DNA from: Rubrivivax sp.
Lineage (GTDB): Bacteria; Pseudomonadota; Gammaproteobacteria; Burkholderiales; Burkholderiaceae_C
Assembly (NCBI GenBank): GCA_022842595.1
Contig: JALHPF010000023.1
Location: forward strand, 1 to 64,000
Direction of reading: 5' to 3'
DNA: 64,000 nt
Shown: positions 42,156 to 51,057 of the stretch, in pieces
Numbering within the stretch: position 1 is the stretch's first letter
How the letters are laid out: each line of letters begins with the position of its first letter
Notes under the pieces: model-generated
The model's input: only the letters and a program-made list of their open reading frames with translations
What the model was told of the DNA's origin: nothing
Databases searched by the model: none
Translations under genes and position numbers: made by a program

Positions 42156-43227
42156 CAGGCCGCTGCAGCGCGCCGGGTCCTTCGCCCAGCGCTTCGGCCT
42201 GCGCCTGCCGATGCTGATGGCGCCGATGGCCGGGGCTTCGCCGGTGGCCCTGGCTGCGGCTGTGGCCAACGCTGGCGGGCTGGGTGCGCTGGGGGCCCTG
42301 CTGCACGAGCCAGCGACCATCACGGCCTGGGCCAGCGACTTCCGTCGCCAGACCGACGGCCCGCTGCAGGTGAACCTGTGGCTGCCCGACCCGCTGCCCG
42401 TGCGCGATGCCCGCCAAGAGGCGGCGCTGCGCCAGTTCCTGGCCGGTTTCGGCCCGCAGGTGCCGGCCAGTGCCGGCGACGCCCGTCCGCCCGACTTCGA
42501 TGCCCAGTGCGCCGCCGTGCTGGCCGCGCGCCCGGCCGTGGTGTCCACCATCATGGGTTTGCTGACCGCCGACTGGGTGCGGCGTTTCCACGATGCGGGT
42601 GTCGCCTGGTTCGCCAACGTCACCACGCCGGCCGAGGCACGTCTGGCCGAGGCTGCCGGGGCCGACGTGGTGGTGGCGCAAGGCGCCGAGGCCGGCGGTC
42701 ATCGCGGCAGTTTCGACGCCGCCCGTGGTCGCGACGATGCCGTCGGCCTGTTCGCGCTGTTGCCGCAGGTGGTGGACGCCGTGCGTGTGCCGGTGGTGGC
42801 CACCGGCGGCATTGCCGATGCGCGTGGCGTGGCCGCCGCGCTCATGCTCGGTGCCAGCGCGGTGCAGGTGGGCACGGCTTTGCTGGCCAGCCCCGAGGCA
42901 GGCATCAACGCCGCATGGGCTGCAGCGCTGCCCGGCCTGAAGGTCACCGACACCCGCCTCACCCAGGCGTTTTCCGGCCGTTGGGGCCGCGCCATCGGCA
43001 ACGCCTACCTGCGCGCGGCCGCGGCGCCTGATGCGCCTGCGCCGGCTCCTTACCCCGTGCAGCGCGGCCTGACCGCGGCGATGCGCCGTGAAGCCGAACA
43101 GGCCGGCGACCTGCAGCGCCAGCAGGCCTGGGCCGGCCAGGCTGCTGCGCTATGCCGGCCAGGCGAGCCTGCTGGCAGCTGGGTTCAGCGTGTCTGGCTC
43201 GAAGCGCAGGTCTTGCTGCAGGCTTGA
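42148..43227 (+). CDS. Nitronate monooxygenase-type FMN flavoprotein
   Basis: 359 residues with a TIM-barrel: FGLRLPMLMAPMAGASP at the start, VVVAQGAEAGGHRGSF (about 170-185) holding the catalytic His, and VPVVATGGIADARGVAAAL and GASAVQVGTALL binding FMN phosphate. It belongs to the 2-nitropropane dioxygenase/nitronate monooxygenase superfamily, which oxidises alkyl nitronates or acts as an NAD(P)H:flavin reductase. The ATG at 42148-42150 overlaps the VOC-RidA gene by 8 bases; a second ATG 9 bases earlier is also possible. It is the last gene of the purL run. Confidence 0.87.
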   Translation: MPDRPLQRAGSFAQRFGLRLPMLMAPMAGASPVALAAAVANAGGLGALGALLHEPATITAWASDFRRQTDGPLQVNLWLPDPLPVRDARQEAALRQFLAGFGPQVPASAGDARPPDFDAQCAAVLAARPAVVSTIMGLLTADWVRRFHDAGVAWFANVTTPAEARLAEAAGADVVVAQGAEAGGHRGSFDAARGRDDAVGLFALLPQVVDAVRVPVVATGGIADARGVAAALMLGASAVQVGTALLASPEAGINAAWAAALPGLKVTDTRLTQAFSGRWGRAIGNAYLRAAAAPDAPAPAPYPVQRGLTAAMRREAEQAGDLQRQQAWAGQAAALCRPGEPAGSWVQRVWLEAQVLLQA

Positions 43228-43575
43228 ACGATGGCCGAGGCCTTCGTCGGCGACTCCTCACGCAACCGCGAGGCCGCGGCCAGCGTGCTGGTGCCCGCCG
43301 GCCTGGACGACAGCCGGCCGTCGCTTCAGGCGGCCCTTCGCGCCAGGACATCCGCGTGGGGGGGCGCGCACTGGCGAGAACCGGCGTCGAGGGGCAGTCC
43401 GACAGCCCGCGCATTGGCCGCCTTGAAGTGGAACTCACGCGTGCCGGCAGTCCTGTGTCGAACGTCGACGGCGACACCATGTCCAACATGGACCTGGACG
43501 CGCCCGTGCGGACGCTGTCGCTGAGCCCGCGCGGCAAACCGGCCTTCCAGGGCCGCCACGCGCCGTGAAGGCGGT
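43228..43575. other. 348-base gap; possible gene remnant
   Basis: No gene of known family is seen. The plus-strand frame from about 43340 to a TGA at 43566-43568 has GC-rich third codon positions and a non-random look (GRALARTGVEGQSDSPRIGR, later SPVSNVDGDTMSNMDLDAP), and could start at GTG 43356 to give 70 residues. Upstream the coding look shifts to another frame (AEAFVGDSSRNREAAA). This may be a decayed or truncated gene. No terminator with a T-run is seen. Confidence 0.35.
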
Positions 43576-45636
43576 CTATCTGACGACCGTCTGCTCGAGG
43601 AACTTCACCAGCGTGGCGAAGTAGAAGTCGGCGTTCTCGCGCCGCACGAAGCCATGGCCTTCGTTGTCGGCCAGCAGGTACCACACGGGGCTGTTGCGGG
43701 CTTGCAGCTTGCGCACGATCTGCTCGCTTTCCGTCCAGGGCACACGCGGGTCGTTCTTGCCCTGGGCCACGAGCAGCGGCTTGCTGATCCGGTCCGACAG
43801 GTTCAGCGGCGCGATGCTCTCCATGAAGGCGCGCATCGCCGGGTCACGCTCGTCGCCGTACTCGACGCGGCGCAAGTCACGGCGGTAGCTTTCGGTGCGT
43901 TCGAGGAAGGTGACGAAGTTGCTGATGCCCACCGTCGAGGCGGCCCCGGCGATGCGGTCGGCCAGGCGCACGCTGGCGGCCAGCGCCATGTAGCCGCCGT
44001 AGCTGCCGCCGCCCACCACCACGCGCTCGGCGTCCAGCCGCGGGTGCGTGGCCATCCAGTCGATGGCCGTTCCCATGTCCTTGACCGAGTCCTCGCGCAG
44101 CCGACCGTTGTCGAGGTTGAGGAAAGTCTTGCCGTAGCCGGCAGAGCCGCGCACGTTGGGCTCGAGTACGGCAATGCCCATCTCCTGCGTCAGGTAGTTC
44201 AGCCGGCCCTTCCAGCCCAGCTTGGACTGGCCTTCGGGCCCGCCGTGCACCGACATGTAGACCGGCCGCTTGCCGGTGAAGCGGGCTGGCGGCAGGTAGA
44301 GGATGCCGCTGATGGTGCGGCCGTCGAAGCTTTTCCAGCGCACGACCTCGGGGTCGGGCAGGTTGCCCAGGTCCAGGCCGGCGGGGGTGACTGGCTGGGT
44401 CCAGATGGCGACTGCACCGGTACCCGGTTCCAGGGTGACGATCTGCGCCGGCGCCTTGGCGCCGCTCACGACCATGGCCAGCTCGCCCGTGACGGCGTGC
44501 GTGCGCAGGCTGCCGACGCTGCCGACCGGCAGACGGGTGGCCGGCGGCAGCGCACGTTCGGCGCCGGTGGCGGCGTCGAGCAGGCGCAGTTCGTCGCGGC
44601 CATCGACATTGGCGGCCAGTGCCAGCAGACCGCTGCGCGGTGCGAGGTCGCCGTCGGCCACGTCCCAGGGGATATGGCTGGTCAGGCGCTGCAGGCTGGT
44701 CGCAGGCGCTGCAAGGTTCAGCCGCATCAGTTCGCGGAATTCGCTGGCGCGGTCGCTCACGACGTAGAGCGCCTGCCCGTCGGGCGCCCAGCCGGCGGCG
44801 AAATGGCTGGCGACCAAGGTTTCGCCGGCCGCCGGAAGCACCTGGCGCCGCTCGCCGCTGGCCAGGTCGACGAGCCAGACCTCGCTGCGTGTGGCCGACA
44901 CGTAGTTCGTCACCGCGGCCTGCCGGCCGTCGGGCGAGACTTCGACATTGCCCCAGCCGCCGCCCGGTAGTTCGGCCACCGTGCGGGCGTTGGCCGGGTT
45001 CAAGGGGTCGACCAGGCTCAGCGTCGTGCTGATGCTGGCGCGGGTGCCGCCTTGCGCGGTGCGGTCGATCGGCACCGATGTGTAGAGCATGCGGGCCGGC
45101 TGACCTGCGGCCCCCGCCACCCAGGCGCCAAAGGCATGGCGCTGACCCGACGGCGTGATCTGCACCGTGGCGCGGGTGTCCGGGTCGAGCCGGAAGATCT
45201 GGAAGACCTCGTCGCCGCCGGTGCCGCGGCCGAAGACGATGTAGCGCCCCTGGCCGGGTTCCCAGCGTGCGGCACTTACCGGGTCGGGGCTGTCGGTCAG
45301 CGGTTCCAGCGCACCCAGGGGGCTGCGCAGACGGAAGATCTGCGTCGTGCTGGAACCCGGCAGCCGGTGCGACACGAGCATCTCACGGCGCTGGGGGTGC
45401 CAGTCGACGATGCCATGGCCGACCACCTGGCTGTAGCGCTGGATCGGGTCCAGCACGGCCTGCGACAGCGCTGGCACACCTTCCACGCGCATCGCTGCCG
45501 GTGGTGCCAGCGTCGGCCCAGCGGGTGGGGCTTGAACGGCAGCGCAGCCGCCCAGCAAGGCTGCGGCGGCTGCGGTGCAAGCCAGCGCCAGGGCGGCGCG
45601 GCGTGGGATGGGCGGGAAGGTCGCTGGTGATGTCAT
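43576..45636 (-). CDS. S9-family (prolyl oligopeptidase type) serine peptidase, lipoprotein
   Basis: 686 residues. Signal with lipobox LLGGC (Cys near residue 31), a beta-propeller-like N-terminal half (repeat-like SPDGRQAAVTNYVS, GWAPDGQALYVVSDRASE) and an alpha/beta-hydrolase C-terminal domain: Ser545 in GGGSYGGYMAL, Asp in AQGKNDPRVPW and His in DNEGHGFVRR. The protein should be a cell-envelope dipeptidyl/acylaminoacyl peptidase. The -10-like TAACAT lies 6 bases before the ATG. It converges with the preceding region and is divergent from nothing; a single-gene unit. Confidence 0.9.
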   Translation of the reverse strand: MTSPATFPPIPRRAALALACTAAAAALLGGCAAVQAPPAGPTLAPPAAMRVEGVPALSQAVLDPIQRYSQVVGHGIVDWHPQRREMLVSHRLPGSSTTQIFRLRSPLGALEPLTDSPDPVSAARWEPGQGRYIVFGRGTGGDEVFQIFRLDPDTRATVQITPSGQRHAFGAWVAGAAGQPARMLYTSVPIDRTAQGGTRASISTTLSLVDPLNPANARTVAELPGGGWGNVEVSPDGRQAAVTNYVSATRSEVWLVDLASGERRQVLPAAGETLVASHFAAGWAPDGQALYVVSDRASEFRELMRLNLAAPATSLQRLTSHIPWDVADGDLAPRSGLLALAANVDGRDELRLLDAATGAERALPPATRLPVGSVGSLRTHAVTGELAMVVSGAKAPAQIVTLEPGTGAVAIWTQPVTPAGLDLGNLPDPEVVRWKSFDGRTISGILYLPPARFTGKRPVYMSVHGGPEGQSKLGWKGRLNYLTQEMGIAVLEPNVRGSAGYGKTFLNLDNGRLREDSVKDMGTAIDWMATHPRLDAERVVVGGGSYGGYMALAASVRLADRIAGAASTVGISNFVTFLERTESYRRDLRRVEYGDERDPAMRAFMESIAPLNLSDRISKPLLVAQGKNDPRVPWTESEQIVRKLQARNSPVWYLLADNEGHGFVRRENADFYFATLVKFLEQTVVR

Positions 45637-45642
45637 GCCGCC

Positions 45643-45648
45643 ATGTTA
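45643..45648 (-). promoter_or_regulatory. -10 candidate for a leaderless start (S9 peptidase gene)
   Basis: TAACAT on the minus strand lies 6 bases (GGCGGC) before the ATG at 45634-45636. There is no Shine-Dalgarno sequence of its own. Confidence 0.35.
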
Positions 45649-45675
45649 GCGGCGCAGCACCTGGCCCTTCCGGAA

Positions 45676-46722
45676 CTACGCCTTGGCGTTCTGCTCGATG
45701 CCGGCGATGGCCCAGGCGCTGTCGGCGCTGCCCGCTTCCTTGACGAGGTGCCAGATCTCGTCGAACGAGGTCGGCGCTGCGCCGGTCTCTTCGACCACCT
45801 GGCCGGTGAAGCGGACGCTGACGATCTGGCGATCGCTTTCGTCGGCCACGTCGAGCACCTGCGCGTCGACCTTGACGACGTCGGTGGTCTGCAAGGCGCC
45901 ATTGCGGTCCTGGATGTCCAGGCGGATGGCGGCGAACATTTCCGGCGTCGTGAAGCGGCGCAGGTCGTTCAGGTCGCCGGCATCATTGGCCGTCTGCATG
46001 CGGATGAAGATCATCTTGGCAATGCGGGCAAAGCCTTCGCTGTCGAAGGCAGCGGGCACGAAGGCGGCGGTGACCGGCGCAGTCGTGCTGGCGTTGGCCG
46101 CAGCTGCCACGGGTGCCGCCGGCGACACGGTTGAGCTTGCGGGCTCGGCGACGGGCTTGAAGGCCGCCGGGCGCTCGTCCACGAACACCGGCTGGGCCGG
46201 CTTGGCGGGTGCCACCGGCTGCGGCGCTGCCTGGCGGAAGCTGTTGTTGCCGGCGGCCGTGCCGGCAGCGGCGTTGGCCATGGCCGGGCCGTTCTGGCCA
46301 GCGCCGCGGCCGAAGCGGGCCATCAGGAAGCGCACCAGGAAGAACGCAGCCACGCCCAGCAGGGCCAGCATCACGAAATTGGCCAGCTCAGCGCCCAGGC
46401 CCATGCTGCTGAACAGTGCCGCCAGCCCCAGGCCAGCGGCCAGGCCAGCGATGGGGCCGAGCCACGAACGTTTGCCTGCGGCGGCAGCGGCGGTGCCGGC
46501 AGCGGCAGCGGCAGGTGCACCCGGGGTGGCGCCCTGTGCGGGCTGCGCGGGCTTGGCCGGCGGCGCGTCAGGGGCCTGGCGCGCCGGCATGTCGCGCTGC
46601 ATGCCTTGCGAACGGCCGGCGCCCAGGCGCTTGGCGTCAGCGTCCTGCGGCACGGCCAGGGTCGTCAGCGCCACGGCGGCGCCAAGGGCCAGAGTCATCG
46701 CGCGATTCATCCAGGTGTTCAT
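45676..46722 (-). CDS. Tim44-like domain protein, envelope-associated
   Basis: 348 residues. Signal (MTLALGAAVALTTLAVPQDADA), an Ala/Pro/Gln-rich linker (about 30-85), two hydrophobic segments (about 87-103 and 112-132, FVMLALLGVAAFFLVRFLMA), another low-complexity linker, and a C-terminal Tim44-like domain from about residue 225 (FARIAKMIFIRMQTANDAGD to the end). The Tim44 fold in mitochondria links the translocase to Hsp70; bacterial homologues are of unknown role, perhaps in membrane protein handling. ATG at 46720-46722 with AAGGA about 8 bases upstream. Divergent from the DUF456 gene. Confidence 0.88.
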   Translation of the reverse strand: MNTWMNRAMTLALGAAVALTTLAVPQDADAKRLGAGRSQGMQRDMPARQAPDAPPAKPAQPAQGATPGAPAAAAAGTAAAAAGKRSWLGPIAGLAAGLGLAALFSSMGLGAELANFVMLALLGVAAFFLVRFLMARFGRGAGQNGPAMANAAAGTAAGNNSFRQAAPQPVAPAKPAQPVFVDERPAAFKPVAEPASSTVSPAAPVAAAANASTTAPVTAAFVPAAFDSEGFARIAKMIFIRMQTANDAGDLNDLRRFTTPEMFAAIRLDIQDRNGALQTTDVVKVDAQVLDVADESDRQIVSVRFTGQVVEETGAAPTSFDEIWHLVKEAGSADSAWAIAGIEQNAKA

Positions 46723-46905
46723 TCAGGCAGTCCTTGTCTCTCGTCTGGGCCAGAAGGCCATGAGGAGTGAAGTGTGAGGCCAATGAACATGGGGGCGCCA
46801 GATGGCAAACCAAGGCCCCTGTCGGTGTGGGTGCAGGGGTACCGGCGCGCGGGCATCATGCCCGGGCGCCAAGCCGGCGTGTTCACCTGCGCCCTGCACC
46901 CTGCC

Positions 46906-47388
46906 ATGTCGATTGCCCTGCTCTGGACCTTGAGCGTCGCCCTCATCCTGCTGGGCCTGGCCGGCACCGTGCTGCCTGCGCTGCCGGGCACTGCGTTCGT
47001 GCTCGGCGGCATCGTCCTCGGTGCCTGGATCGACGACTTCACCCGGGTCGGCACGACCACGCTGGTGGTGGTGGGCGTGCTGGCAGTGCTGGCCTGGGTG
47101 CTGGACTACGTGGCCGGCCTGCTGGGCGCGAAGAGGGCCGGCGCCAGCCGCCAGGCCCTGGTGGGTGCCGCCGTGGGCACGGTGCTGGGCTTGTTCATGG
47201 GCATCGTCGGGGTTCTGTTCATGCCCCTGGTCGGCGCAGCGGTGGGCGAATACATGGCCAGGCGCGATCAGAAGAACGCCGTGAAGGTGGGTGTGGCCAC
47301 CTGGCTGGGCATCATGGCCGGGCTGCTGGCCAAGGTCGTGCTCGCGTTCATGATGGTGGGGATCTTCATCGCGGCCCTGGTGTTCTGA
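46906..47388 (+). CDS. DUF456 membrane protein
   Basis: 160 residues, nearly all hydrophobic. SIALLWTLSVALILLGLAGT, then VLPALPGTAFVLGGIVLGAW and VGVLAVLAWVLDYVAGLLGA, then a Gly-rich helix pair (VGAAVGTVLGLFMGIVGVLF) are the DUF456 pattern, which resembles Gly-zipper membrane proteins. The ATG at 46906 starts directly at the first membrane segment; a longer frame from 46774 would add a basic, low-complexity leader, so I prefer the short form. Function unknown. Converges with the YdcF gene (10 bases between stops). Confidence 0.85.
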   Translation: MSIALLWTLSVALILLGLAGTVLPALPGTAFVLGGIVLGAWIDDFTRVGTTTLVVVGVLAVLAWVLDYVAGLLGAKRAGASRQALVGAAVGTVLGLFMGIVGVLFMPLVGAAVGEYMARRDQKNAVKVGVATWLGIMAGLLAKVVLAFMMVGIFIAALVF

Positions 47389-47398
47389 CGCCCACCGC

Positions 47399-48205
47399 TC
47401 AGGCGCCGAGCAGCAGCCCCAGCCATTCGTGCAGCAGCAGCCGGGTTTGCTCGGCACCGCCCAGGCTGGGCAGCCAGTTGACTGCGCGCAGCCTGGTGTC
47501 GGCCGACACGCCCATCGGCGCCAGCGTCAGCTGGATCGGCACCGGGCCCGCGGCAATCGCGCGGCGGAAGGCGCGGGCAGCGCGGGGCATGTGGTAGTCG
47601 TGGGTGACGAGGATGATGTGGCGGATGCCCTGTTCGCGCAGCAGGGCCACGGTGCGCGAGGCGTTTTCGCGCGTGTCGCGTGATTCGCCTTCCTGCCAGC
47701 GGATCTTGAAGCCCAGTTCGGTTTCGGCGGTGCGCCCGGCGACTGCCGCTTCCGACGCGCCTTCAGGGGCACCCCAGCCCTGGCCGCCACTGAAGGCCAG
47801 GGGCAGCTGGGTCTGCTTGGCCAGGTGCACGCCGTAGCGCAGTCGCTCGATGCCCCGTGGGTGCAGCTGGGCGCTGCCCCGTTCCAGCGCCAGCGGTGTG
47901 CGGCCCCCGCCCAGCACCACCACGGCCGCCAGCGGTGCGCGGCGCAGCGCCACCACCTCGGCCGGCTGCAGCACCGGCGGCGGCTGCACCAGGGCCCGGC
48001 GGATGATGAACGACACCGCCGACGTCGCCGACAGCCAGATGCCGGCGCAGGCCAGCACGATGAGCAGCCAGCCCAGCAGCCGGCGGTTGACCAGGACACG
48101 TGCGCCCACCAGCACCAGCAGCAGGAAGGGCACGGGCGGCAGCATGAGTGCAGCCACGACCGGCTTCCACGACTCGACGCCCAGCGTCTGCAGCAGCTCG
48201 TTCAT
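47399..48205 (-). CDS. YdcF/ElyC-family (DUF218) membrane protein
   Basis: 268 residues. Two N-terminal membrane helices (about 17-38 [15 protein letters not shown] and 44-65 [19 protein letters not shown]) precede a periplasmic DUF218 domain: [20 protein letters not shown], then [36 protein letters not shown] and [20 protein letters not shown]. This is the layout of ElyC, linked to cell-envelope assembly and peptidoglycan integrity. The ATG is at 48203-48205, 52 bases past the gcdH stop on the same strand. Confidence 0.9.
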   Translation of the reverse strand: MNELLQTLGVESWKPVVAALMLPPVPFLLLVLVGARVLVNRRLLGWLLIVLACAGIWLSATSAVSFIIRRALVQPPPVLQPAEVVALRRAPLAAVVVLGGGRTPLALERGSAQLHPRGIERLRYGVHLAKQTQLPLAFSGGQGWGAPEGASEAAVAGRTAETELGFKIRWQEGESRDTRENASRTVALLREQGIRHIILVTHDYHMPRAARAFRRAIAAGPVPIQLTLAPMGVSADTRLRAVNWLPSLGGAEQTRLLLHEWLGLLLGA

Positions 48206-48257
48206 GCCTGGCCCGCACAGCCGCCGACGGCCTGGCCGGCCGCCTGGCGCAGCAAGC

Positions 48258-49466
48258 TCAGAAGAACGCCTGCAAGCCGGTCTGCGCGCGACCGAGGATC
48301 AGCGCATGGATGTCGTGCGTGCCCTCGTAGGTGTTCACCGTTTCGAGGTTGATCATGTGGCGGATGACGTGGTATTCGTCGTGGATGCCGTTGCCGCCAT
48401 GCATGTCACGAGCGACGCGCGCAATATCGAGCGCCTTGCCGCAGCTGTTGCGCTTGATCAGGCTGATCATCTCGGGCGCGGCCTGGCCCTCGTCCATGAG
48501 CCGGCCCACGCGCAGCACGCTCTGAAGGCCGAGGGTGATCTCGGTCTGCATGTCGGCCAGCTTCTTCTGGATGAGCTGGTTTGCGGCCAGCGGGCGGCCG
48601 AACTGCTGGCGGTCCAGCGTGTACTGGCGCGCCGCATGCCAGCAGAATTCTGCGGCGCCCAGCACACCCCAGGCAATGCCGAAGCGGGCCTTGTTCAGGC
48701 AGCCGAAGGGGCCCTTCAGGCCGTTCACGTTCGGCAGCAACTGCGCTTCGGGTACGAATACATCGTCCATCACGATCTCGCCCGTGATGCTGGCGCGCAG
48801 GCTCATCTTGCCTTCGATCTTCGGCGCGCTCAGGCCCGCCATGCCCTTTTCCAGGATGAAGCCGTGGATCGCTTCCTGGCCACCGACCGAGCCGTTGGCG
48901 TCGACCTTCTTCGCCCAGACGACGAAGACGTCGGCGATCGGGCTGTTGGTGATCCACATCTTGCTGCCCTTGAGCACATAGCCGGCGACGCCGTCGCGCA
49001 CCGCGGGCGTGGCCCTCGTCAGCATGCCGGCCGGGTCGCTGCCGTGGTTGGGCTCGGTCAGGCCGAAGCAGCCGACCCACTGGCCGCTGGCCAGCTTCGG
49101 CAGGTACTTCCCGCGCTGGGCTTCGCTGCCGTAGGCGTGGATGGGGTGCATCACCAGGCTGCTCTGCACGCTCATCGCGCTGCGGTAGCCGCTGTCCACC
49201 CGTTCGACCTCACGCGCCACGAGGCCGTAGCAGACATGGTTCAGGCCGGCGCAGCCATAGCCTTCGATGGTGCTGCCGAGCAGGCCGAGTTCGCCCATCT
49301 CGTTCATGATCTCGCGGTCGAACTTCTCGTGCCGTGCAGCCATCAGCACGCGTGTCTGCAGGCGGTCCTGGCAGTAGGCCTGGGCGGCATCGCGTACCGC
49401 GCGTTCGTCGCTGCTCAACTGCGCATCGAACTGGAAAGGGTCATCCCACTGGAACTTCGCGGCCAT
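48258..49466 (-). CDS. gcdH: Glutaryl-CoA dehydrogenase
   Basis: 402 residues, acyl-CoA dehydrogenase fold. [17 protein letters not shown] binds [22 protein letters not shown] follows, and the C-terminal [17 protein letters not shown] with catalytic Glu and [19 protein letters not shown] is the glutaryl-CoA dehydrogenase signature. It oxidises and decarboxylates glutaryl-CoA to crotonyl-CoA in lysine/tryptophan and aromatic catabolism. The ATG at 49464-49466 has CCGGAG about 7 bases upstream; TACACT further up may be the -10. A CoA-transferase or LysR regulator often sits beside it but is not present here. Divergent from msrA. Confidence 0.93.
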   Translation of the reverse strand: MAAKFQWDDPFQFDAQLSSDERAVRDAAQAYCQDRLQTRVLMAARHEKFDREIMNEMGELGLLGSTIEGYGCAGLNHVCYGLVAREVERVDSGYRSAMSVQSSLVMHPIHAYGSEAQRGKYLPKLASGQWVGCFGLTEPNHGSDPAGMLTRATPAVRDGVAGYVLKGSKMWITNSPIADVFVVWAKKVDANGSVGGQEAIHGFILEKGMAGLSAPKIEGKMSLRASITGEIVMDDVFVPEAQLLPNVNGLKGPFGCLNKARFGIAWGVLGAAEFCWHAARQYTLDRQQFGRPLAANQLIQKKLADMQTEITLGLQSVLRVGRLMDEGQAAPEMISLIKRNSCGKALDIARVARDMHGGNGIHDEYHVIRHMINLETVNTYEGTHDIHALILGRAQTGLQAFF

Positions 49467-49558
49467 CGTGCATCTCCGGATAATCGACTTGCAGTGTAAA
49501 GACTCGCCCGTACCTGCGACTGACATGCCGGCGACAAACCCGGCGGCAAGGAATGCAA

Positions 49559-50098
49559 ATGAATCAACAGATCATCACACTCGGCGGCGGCTGCTTCTGG
49601 TGCACCGAAGCGGTGTTCGAGCAGGTCGACGGCGTCGTGGCCGTCGAAAGCGGCTACAGCAACGGCCATGTGGTCAAGCCCAGCTACGAACAGGTGTGCA
49701 CCGGCAACACCGGTCACAACGAGGTCATCCGCGTCACGTTCGACGCCGAGAGCATCAGCCTGCGCGAGATCCTGGAGATATTCTTCGTCATCCACGACCC
49801 CACCAGCCTGAACCGCCAGGGCGCCGACCAGGGCACGCAGTACCGCAGCGGCATCTACTGGCACACGCCCGAGCAGGAGACCGTGGCCCAGGCGGTGCGG
49901 GCCGAGCTCAACGAACAGCTCAAGGGCCGCGTCGTCACCGAGATCCAGCGCGAGGACAACTACTCACGCGCCGAGGCCTACCACCAGCACTACTTCGCCC
50001 AGCATCCCGGCCAGGGCTACTGCGCGATGGTGGTGGTGCCGAAGGTCGAGAAGTTTCGCAAGACCTTCCGCCATCGCGTGAAGGCCGCTGCCGCCTGA
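49559..50098 (+). CDS. msrA: Peptide methionine sulfoxide reductase A
   Basis: 179 residues. [14 protein letters not shown] has the catalytic Cys12 and Cys15 (GCFWC). [12 protein letters not shown] and [19 protein letters not shown] are conserved MsrA segments. It reduces the S-epimer of methionine sulfoxide in proteins. The second ATG (49559) is chosen: AAGGA at 49548-49552 is 6 bases before it, but directly abuts the first ATG (49553). A cysteine near the end ([10 protein letters not shown]) may serve as resolving residue. Cytoplasmic, no signal. Confidence 0.95.
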   Translation: MNQQIITLGGGCFWCTEAVFEQVDGVVAVESGYSNGHVVKPSYEQVCTGNTGHNEVIRVTFDAESISLREILEIFFVIHDPTSLNRQGADQGTQYRSGIYWHTPEQETVAQAVRAELNEQLKGRVVTEIQREDNYSRAEAYHQHYFAQHPGQGYCAMVVVPKVEKFRKTFRHRVKAAAA

Positions 50099-50118
50099 TC
50101 GGCGGCTGGGCGGCGCGC

Positions 50119-50481
50119 CTAGAAAGGCGCGAAGCTGCTTGGCGGCTCGCTGTCGGCGAACACCGAATCGAGCCCGCGGCGCAGCATCTGGCGGCGGCGC
50201 CTGGCGTCGGGGTTGGCACCCGAGAGCGCGGCAAAGACCGGGCCGCGCAGCAGCCACAGGTCCACCGGCTCTTCGGCCGAACGAACCTGCGTACGCAGCC
50301 AGCCGGCTTCGCTCTCGGCCACTGCGTCCAGCGCCAGCAGATAAGTCTGTTTCAGGTCGACGAAGGCCCTGCGGGCGGCCATCCGCGCCAGGCGGTCGCC
50401 CGGCATGCCGCTGCCCAGGGCCTGGGCCCCGGTGAAGTGCCGCGGCGCCGAATAGTTGGTGTTGGAAGCTGGGGAATTCAT
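50119..50481 (-). CDS. Unknown 120-residue protein
   Basis: Starts MNSPASNTNYSAPRHFTGAQ and ends SEPPSSFAPF. The central part (LKQTYLLALDAVAESEAG, then WLRTQVRSAEEPVDLWLLRG) is helical. I do not recognise a family. It shares one base with the stop of the upstream 139-residue gene (TGATG), so the two are coupled. The Arg-rich stretch DARRRRQMLRRGLDS might bind nucleic acid, but this is speculation. Similar gene pairs of this size occur in Burkholderiales as hypothetical proteins. Confidence 0.65.
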   Translation of the reverse strand: MNSPASNTNYSAPRHFTGAQALGSGMPGDRLARMAARRAFVDLKQTYLLALDAVAESEAGWLRTQVRSAEEPVDLWLLRGPVFAALSGANPDARRRRQMLRRGLDSVFADSEPPSSFAPF

Positions 50482-50900
50482 CAGAGGGATCCGAACTGCG
50501 AACGCGGTGCGCGCGTGGGAAAGTGGCGATTCAGCAGGGCGAGCCGGCCTTCGGCCTCGCGCTGGCTGTGGGCCAGACCGACGACCCGGAAGACTTCGGT
50601 GCGCAGGTGCCACAACTCGCGCAGTGAACGTGCCAGGGCGATGCGGTTGCGCAGGCTGTCGGCCTCGTCGCTGTCGACGTCGGCCACCGAACGCATGAAT
50701 TCGACCCGGATCGCGGGGACGCGGTTCATCGGCGGCGCCACGTCGGCCGGCGCCGGTGCCAACAGCCAGAACAGCAGCCGCTGCCATGTCGACTCGGGCG
50801 CCTGGCGCAGCGAAGGCGGCTGCACACCCAGGTGGGTGCTGTTGCCGGGGCCGAGCGTGGACCTCGGGTGCCAGCGCGACAGGATGTTCAGCGGTTTCAT
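50481..50900 (-). CDS. Unknown 139-residue protein
   Basis: MKPLNILSRWHPRSTLGPGN at the start, then a possible short hydrophobic stretch WQRLLFWLLAPAPADVAP (about 39-56) and a helical second half with SLRNRIALARSLRELWHLRTE. No family recognised. It is the first gene of a coupled pair with the 120-residue gene. The ATG at 50898-50900 has no Shine-Dalgarno but has GATAAC 6 bases upstream on the minus strand (50912-50907), so a leaderless start is possible. Divergent from the penicillin-acylase gene across 157 bases. Confidence 0.65.
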   Translation of the reverse strand: MKPLNILSRWHPRSTLGPGNSTHLGVQPPSLRQAPESTWQRLLFWLLAPAPADVAPPMNRVPAIRVEFMRSVADVDSDEADSLRNRIALARSLRELWHLRTEVFRVVGLAHSQREAEGRLALLNRHFPTRAPRSQFGSL

Positions 50901-51057
50901 GATCTTGTTATCGGGTGGGCAGTGCTTGAACCTGAGGCCATGTTGCCCTGGCCGGGTGGGGGCCTAACGCGCGAGAAACGGCGGCTAAGCCGGGCAGTTC
51001 ATGGCCGCGTCACGCGCCGGGTTAGCCTTGCGCACCGTCATCAGCCTGGAACCCGGC

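Noticed and set aside
46774..46905. An upstream start for the DUF456 gene
   Set aside because: It adds a basic, low-complexity leader before a membrane segment that begins the family, and would overlap the upstream region of the Tim44-like gene.
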